This document shows, piece after piece, positions 62,915 to 64,000 of a stretch of 64,000 bases of DNA. Below the pieces are notes generated by a model. It was given only the letters and a program-made list of their open reading frames with translations, was not told where the DNA came from and did not search any database. The DNA lies in the NCBI RefSeq assembly GCF_002994745.2, contig NC_037091.1, positions 28,774,289 through 28,838,288 on the forward strand. The letters are read 5' to 3'. Every line of letters begins with the position of its first letter. Within the stretch, counting starts at the first letter, position 1. Source of the stretch: Rosa chinensis (lineage: Eukaryota; Streptophyta; Magnoliopsida; Rosales; Rosaceae). The position numbers and the translations under genes were made by a program.

Positions 62915-64000
62915 TTACTGGGAGTCCTCCATTTCCAACACATAAAAATCAGCTGGGAAGGTAAGATGGTTAACTTGTACAAGCACATCCTCCAACAAAC
63001 CTCTAGGGTATGCATTGGATCTGTCAGCTAACTGAATGATAACATTGTCAGATTTAAGTTCCCCTAGACCTAGGGTTTCATAAACAGAGTAGGGCATAAC
63101 GTTAACAGATGCACCTAGGTCTAGCATGGCATTCTTAAATCTAGAGTTACCAATAGTACAAGGAATAGTAAAGCTTCTAGGATCCTTACACTTTGGAGGA
63201 ATCTTCCTCTGAATCAAGGCAGAGACATTTTCACTTACCTTTACCACCTCCTTTTCACGGTTTACTCTCCTAGTAGTGCAAAGCTCTTTGAGGAACTTAG
63301 CATACTTAGGGACTTGCTTGATGGCCTCTAGGAGGGGTAAGTTTACTTGCACCTTCTTGAAAGTTTCCAAGATAGCTTGGTCACTTTCATCCTTCTTAGA
63401 TTGGGCGAACCTGCGTGAGAAGGGCATGCAAGAAGAAGAAGGGTTAGCAATAACCGGATTTGATAAGTTAGAATTACTACCTTGAATTTCCGGTTTTGCC
63501 TTTAATGGTGAGGACGCCTTGGTCTCTTCCTTGGACGTTGCAGGGTCCTTCTCAATACCCAACTTGGTGGGTTCTTGGTCTTCCTCAATCTCTATGCTCA
63601 CTTGAGCCTTCTTGGGTTGCTTCGGTTGATCCACAAATGGACTTCCACTCCTTGTAGTCACAACTGATGCATTCTCCACATTAGGGTTAGGTATTGTATT
63701 ACTAGGGAGCTTGCCAGTTTCGTGGATCTTGCTCATGAAATCCACAACTTGACCCATTTGCTTCTTGAGCTCTGCAATGTCCTTGGTGTGGGTCTGTTGT
63801 CCTTGAATCAAAGCCTGTGTAGAGTTTGTCAAGGCTTGGGTAGAACTAGTCAAGGCTTCCAACGTTTTGTCATAGTGAGACATTGAAGGTCCTGAGTTCT
63901 GTTGAGGAGGAGGCATGTAAGGCCTTTGAAAAGATGATCCTTGGAATGAAGGCCCTTGTGGACGTTGGAAATTCCCTCCAAGAGGATTCTGAACGTTATC
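62915..64000 (-). CDS. Athila-type gag C-terminal region and protease, partial
   Basis: The frame is open from the right edge of the window to a stop at 62915; the ATG at 63916 is internal, because codons upstream of it stay open. It contains a Gln/Pro-rich segment, a helical stretch with repeated [13 protein letters not shown] units, a charged linker, and a retroviral-type protease with the active-site motif LDLGAS. The frame ends just before the protease C-terminus, which is read in pol. A one-base loss near 62915 would explain the break. Confidence 0.85.
   Translation of the reverse strand, partial: DNVQNPLGGNFQRPQGPSFQGSSFQRPYMPPPQQNSGPSMSHYDKTLEALTSSTQALTNSTQALIQGQQTHTKDIAELKKQMGQVVDFMSKIHETGKLPSNTIPNPNVENASVVTTRSGSPFVDQPKQPKKAQVSIEIEEDQEPTKLGIEKDPATSKEETKASSPLKAKPEIQGSNSNLSNPVIANPSSSCMPFSRRFAQSKKDESDQAILETFKKVQVNLPLLEAIKQVPKYAKFLKELCTTRRVNREKEVVKVSENVSALIQRKIPPKCKDPRSFTIPCTIGNSRFKNAMLDLGASVNVMPYSVYETLGLGELKSDNVIIQLADRSNAYPRGLLEDVLVQVNHLTFPADFYVLEMEDSQ

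Larger units (their letters stand above)
55279..64000 (-). mobile_element. Athila-type Ty3/Gypsy element 1, 3' portion; runs off the right edge
   Basis: Read right to left: gag/protease, pol, a 2-kb untranslated region, polypurine tract and 3' LTR. It is the youngest and best-preserved layer of the nest: pol is open for 1105 codons, with one frame break seen in the protease. The left edge falls inside CACTA element 2. The 5' LTR and the other target duplication are outside the window. Confidence 0.9.

Overview
This window is nuclear DNA from a flowering plant, probably a eudicot. The evidence is a 19-exon host gene with plant introns, AT-rich intergenic DNA and a dense, nested load of plant transposons. 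A rosid or Rosaceae-like source is only a guess. All gene models were read by eye from splice signals and protein motifs; no database search was run.

Layout. About 0.67-12.9 kb (+): one apparently intact host gene, an EFR3-type plasma-membrane scaffold for phosphatidylinositol 4-kinase (988 codons). 13.8-21.1 kb: a piece of a plus-strand LINE, interrupted by a minus-strand LINE (endonuclease, reverse transcriptase, zinc finger, RNase H; TSD ATCTCTAA), which is itself interrupted by solo LTR A (TSD CTCTA). 21-27 kb: LTR relics, a 0.96-kb foldback element, a tRNA-derived SINE with a 13-bp TSD, a leucine-rich-repeat pseudogene split by a Harbinger-like MITE, and further LTR fragments. 28.9-44.7 kb: a decayed Tat-lineage Ty3/Gypsy element. 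Its integrase lies on the minus strand. An antisense plant-mobile-domain ORF lies on the plus strand and holds solo LTR B (TSD GTTTC). Four copies of a 100-bp tandem repeat sit in the expected 3' UTR. A 7.8-kb CACTA element carrying a lipid-droplet-protein gene fragment is inserted in the integrase.

44.7-64 kb: a Russian-doll nest in which only the left half of each layer is visible. Athila-type element 2 (in the Tat element) holds a Copia LTR with PBS, which holds LTR C, which holds a second CACTA element. That CACTA carries exons of plastid ribosomal protein S20 and of LIP5/VTA1, and holds Athila-type element 1, which runs off the right edge with nearly intact gag-pol.

Most unusual signal. 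Solo LTRs A and B, and the start of LTR C, carry arrays of about ten short hairpins. Stem sequences differ from hairpin to hairpin while complementarity is kept, and the loop is nearly constant: GGCAGTCC in LTR A, a GGG triloop in six hairpins of LTR B. This looks like compensatory change inside one array and has no explanation in ordinary LTR anatomy.
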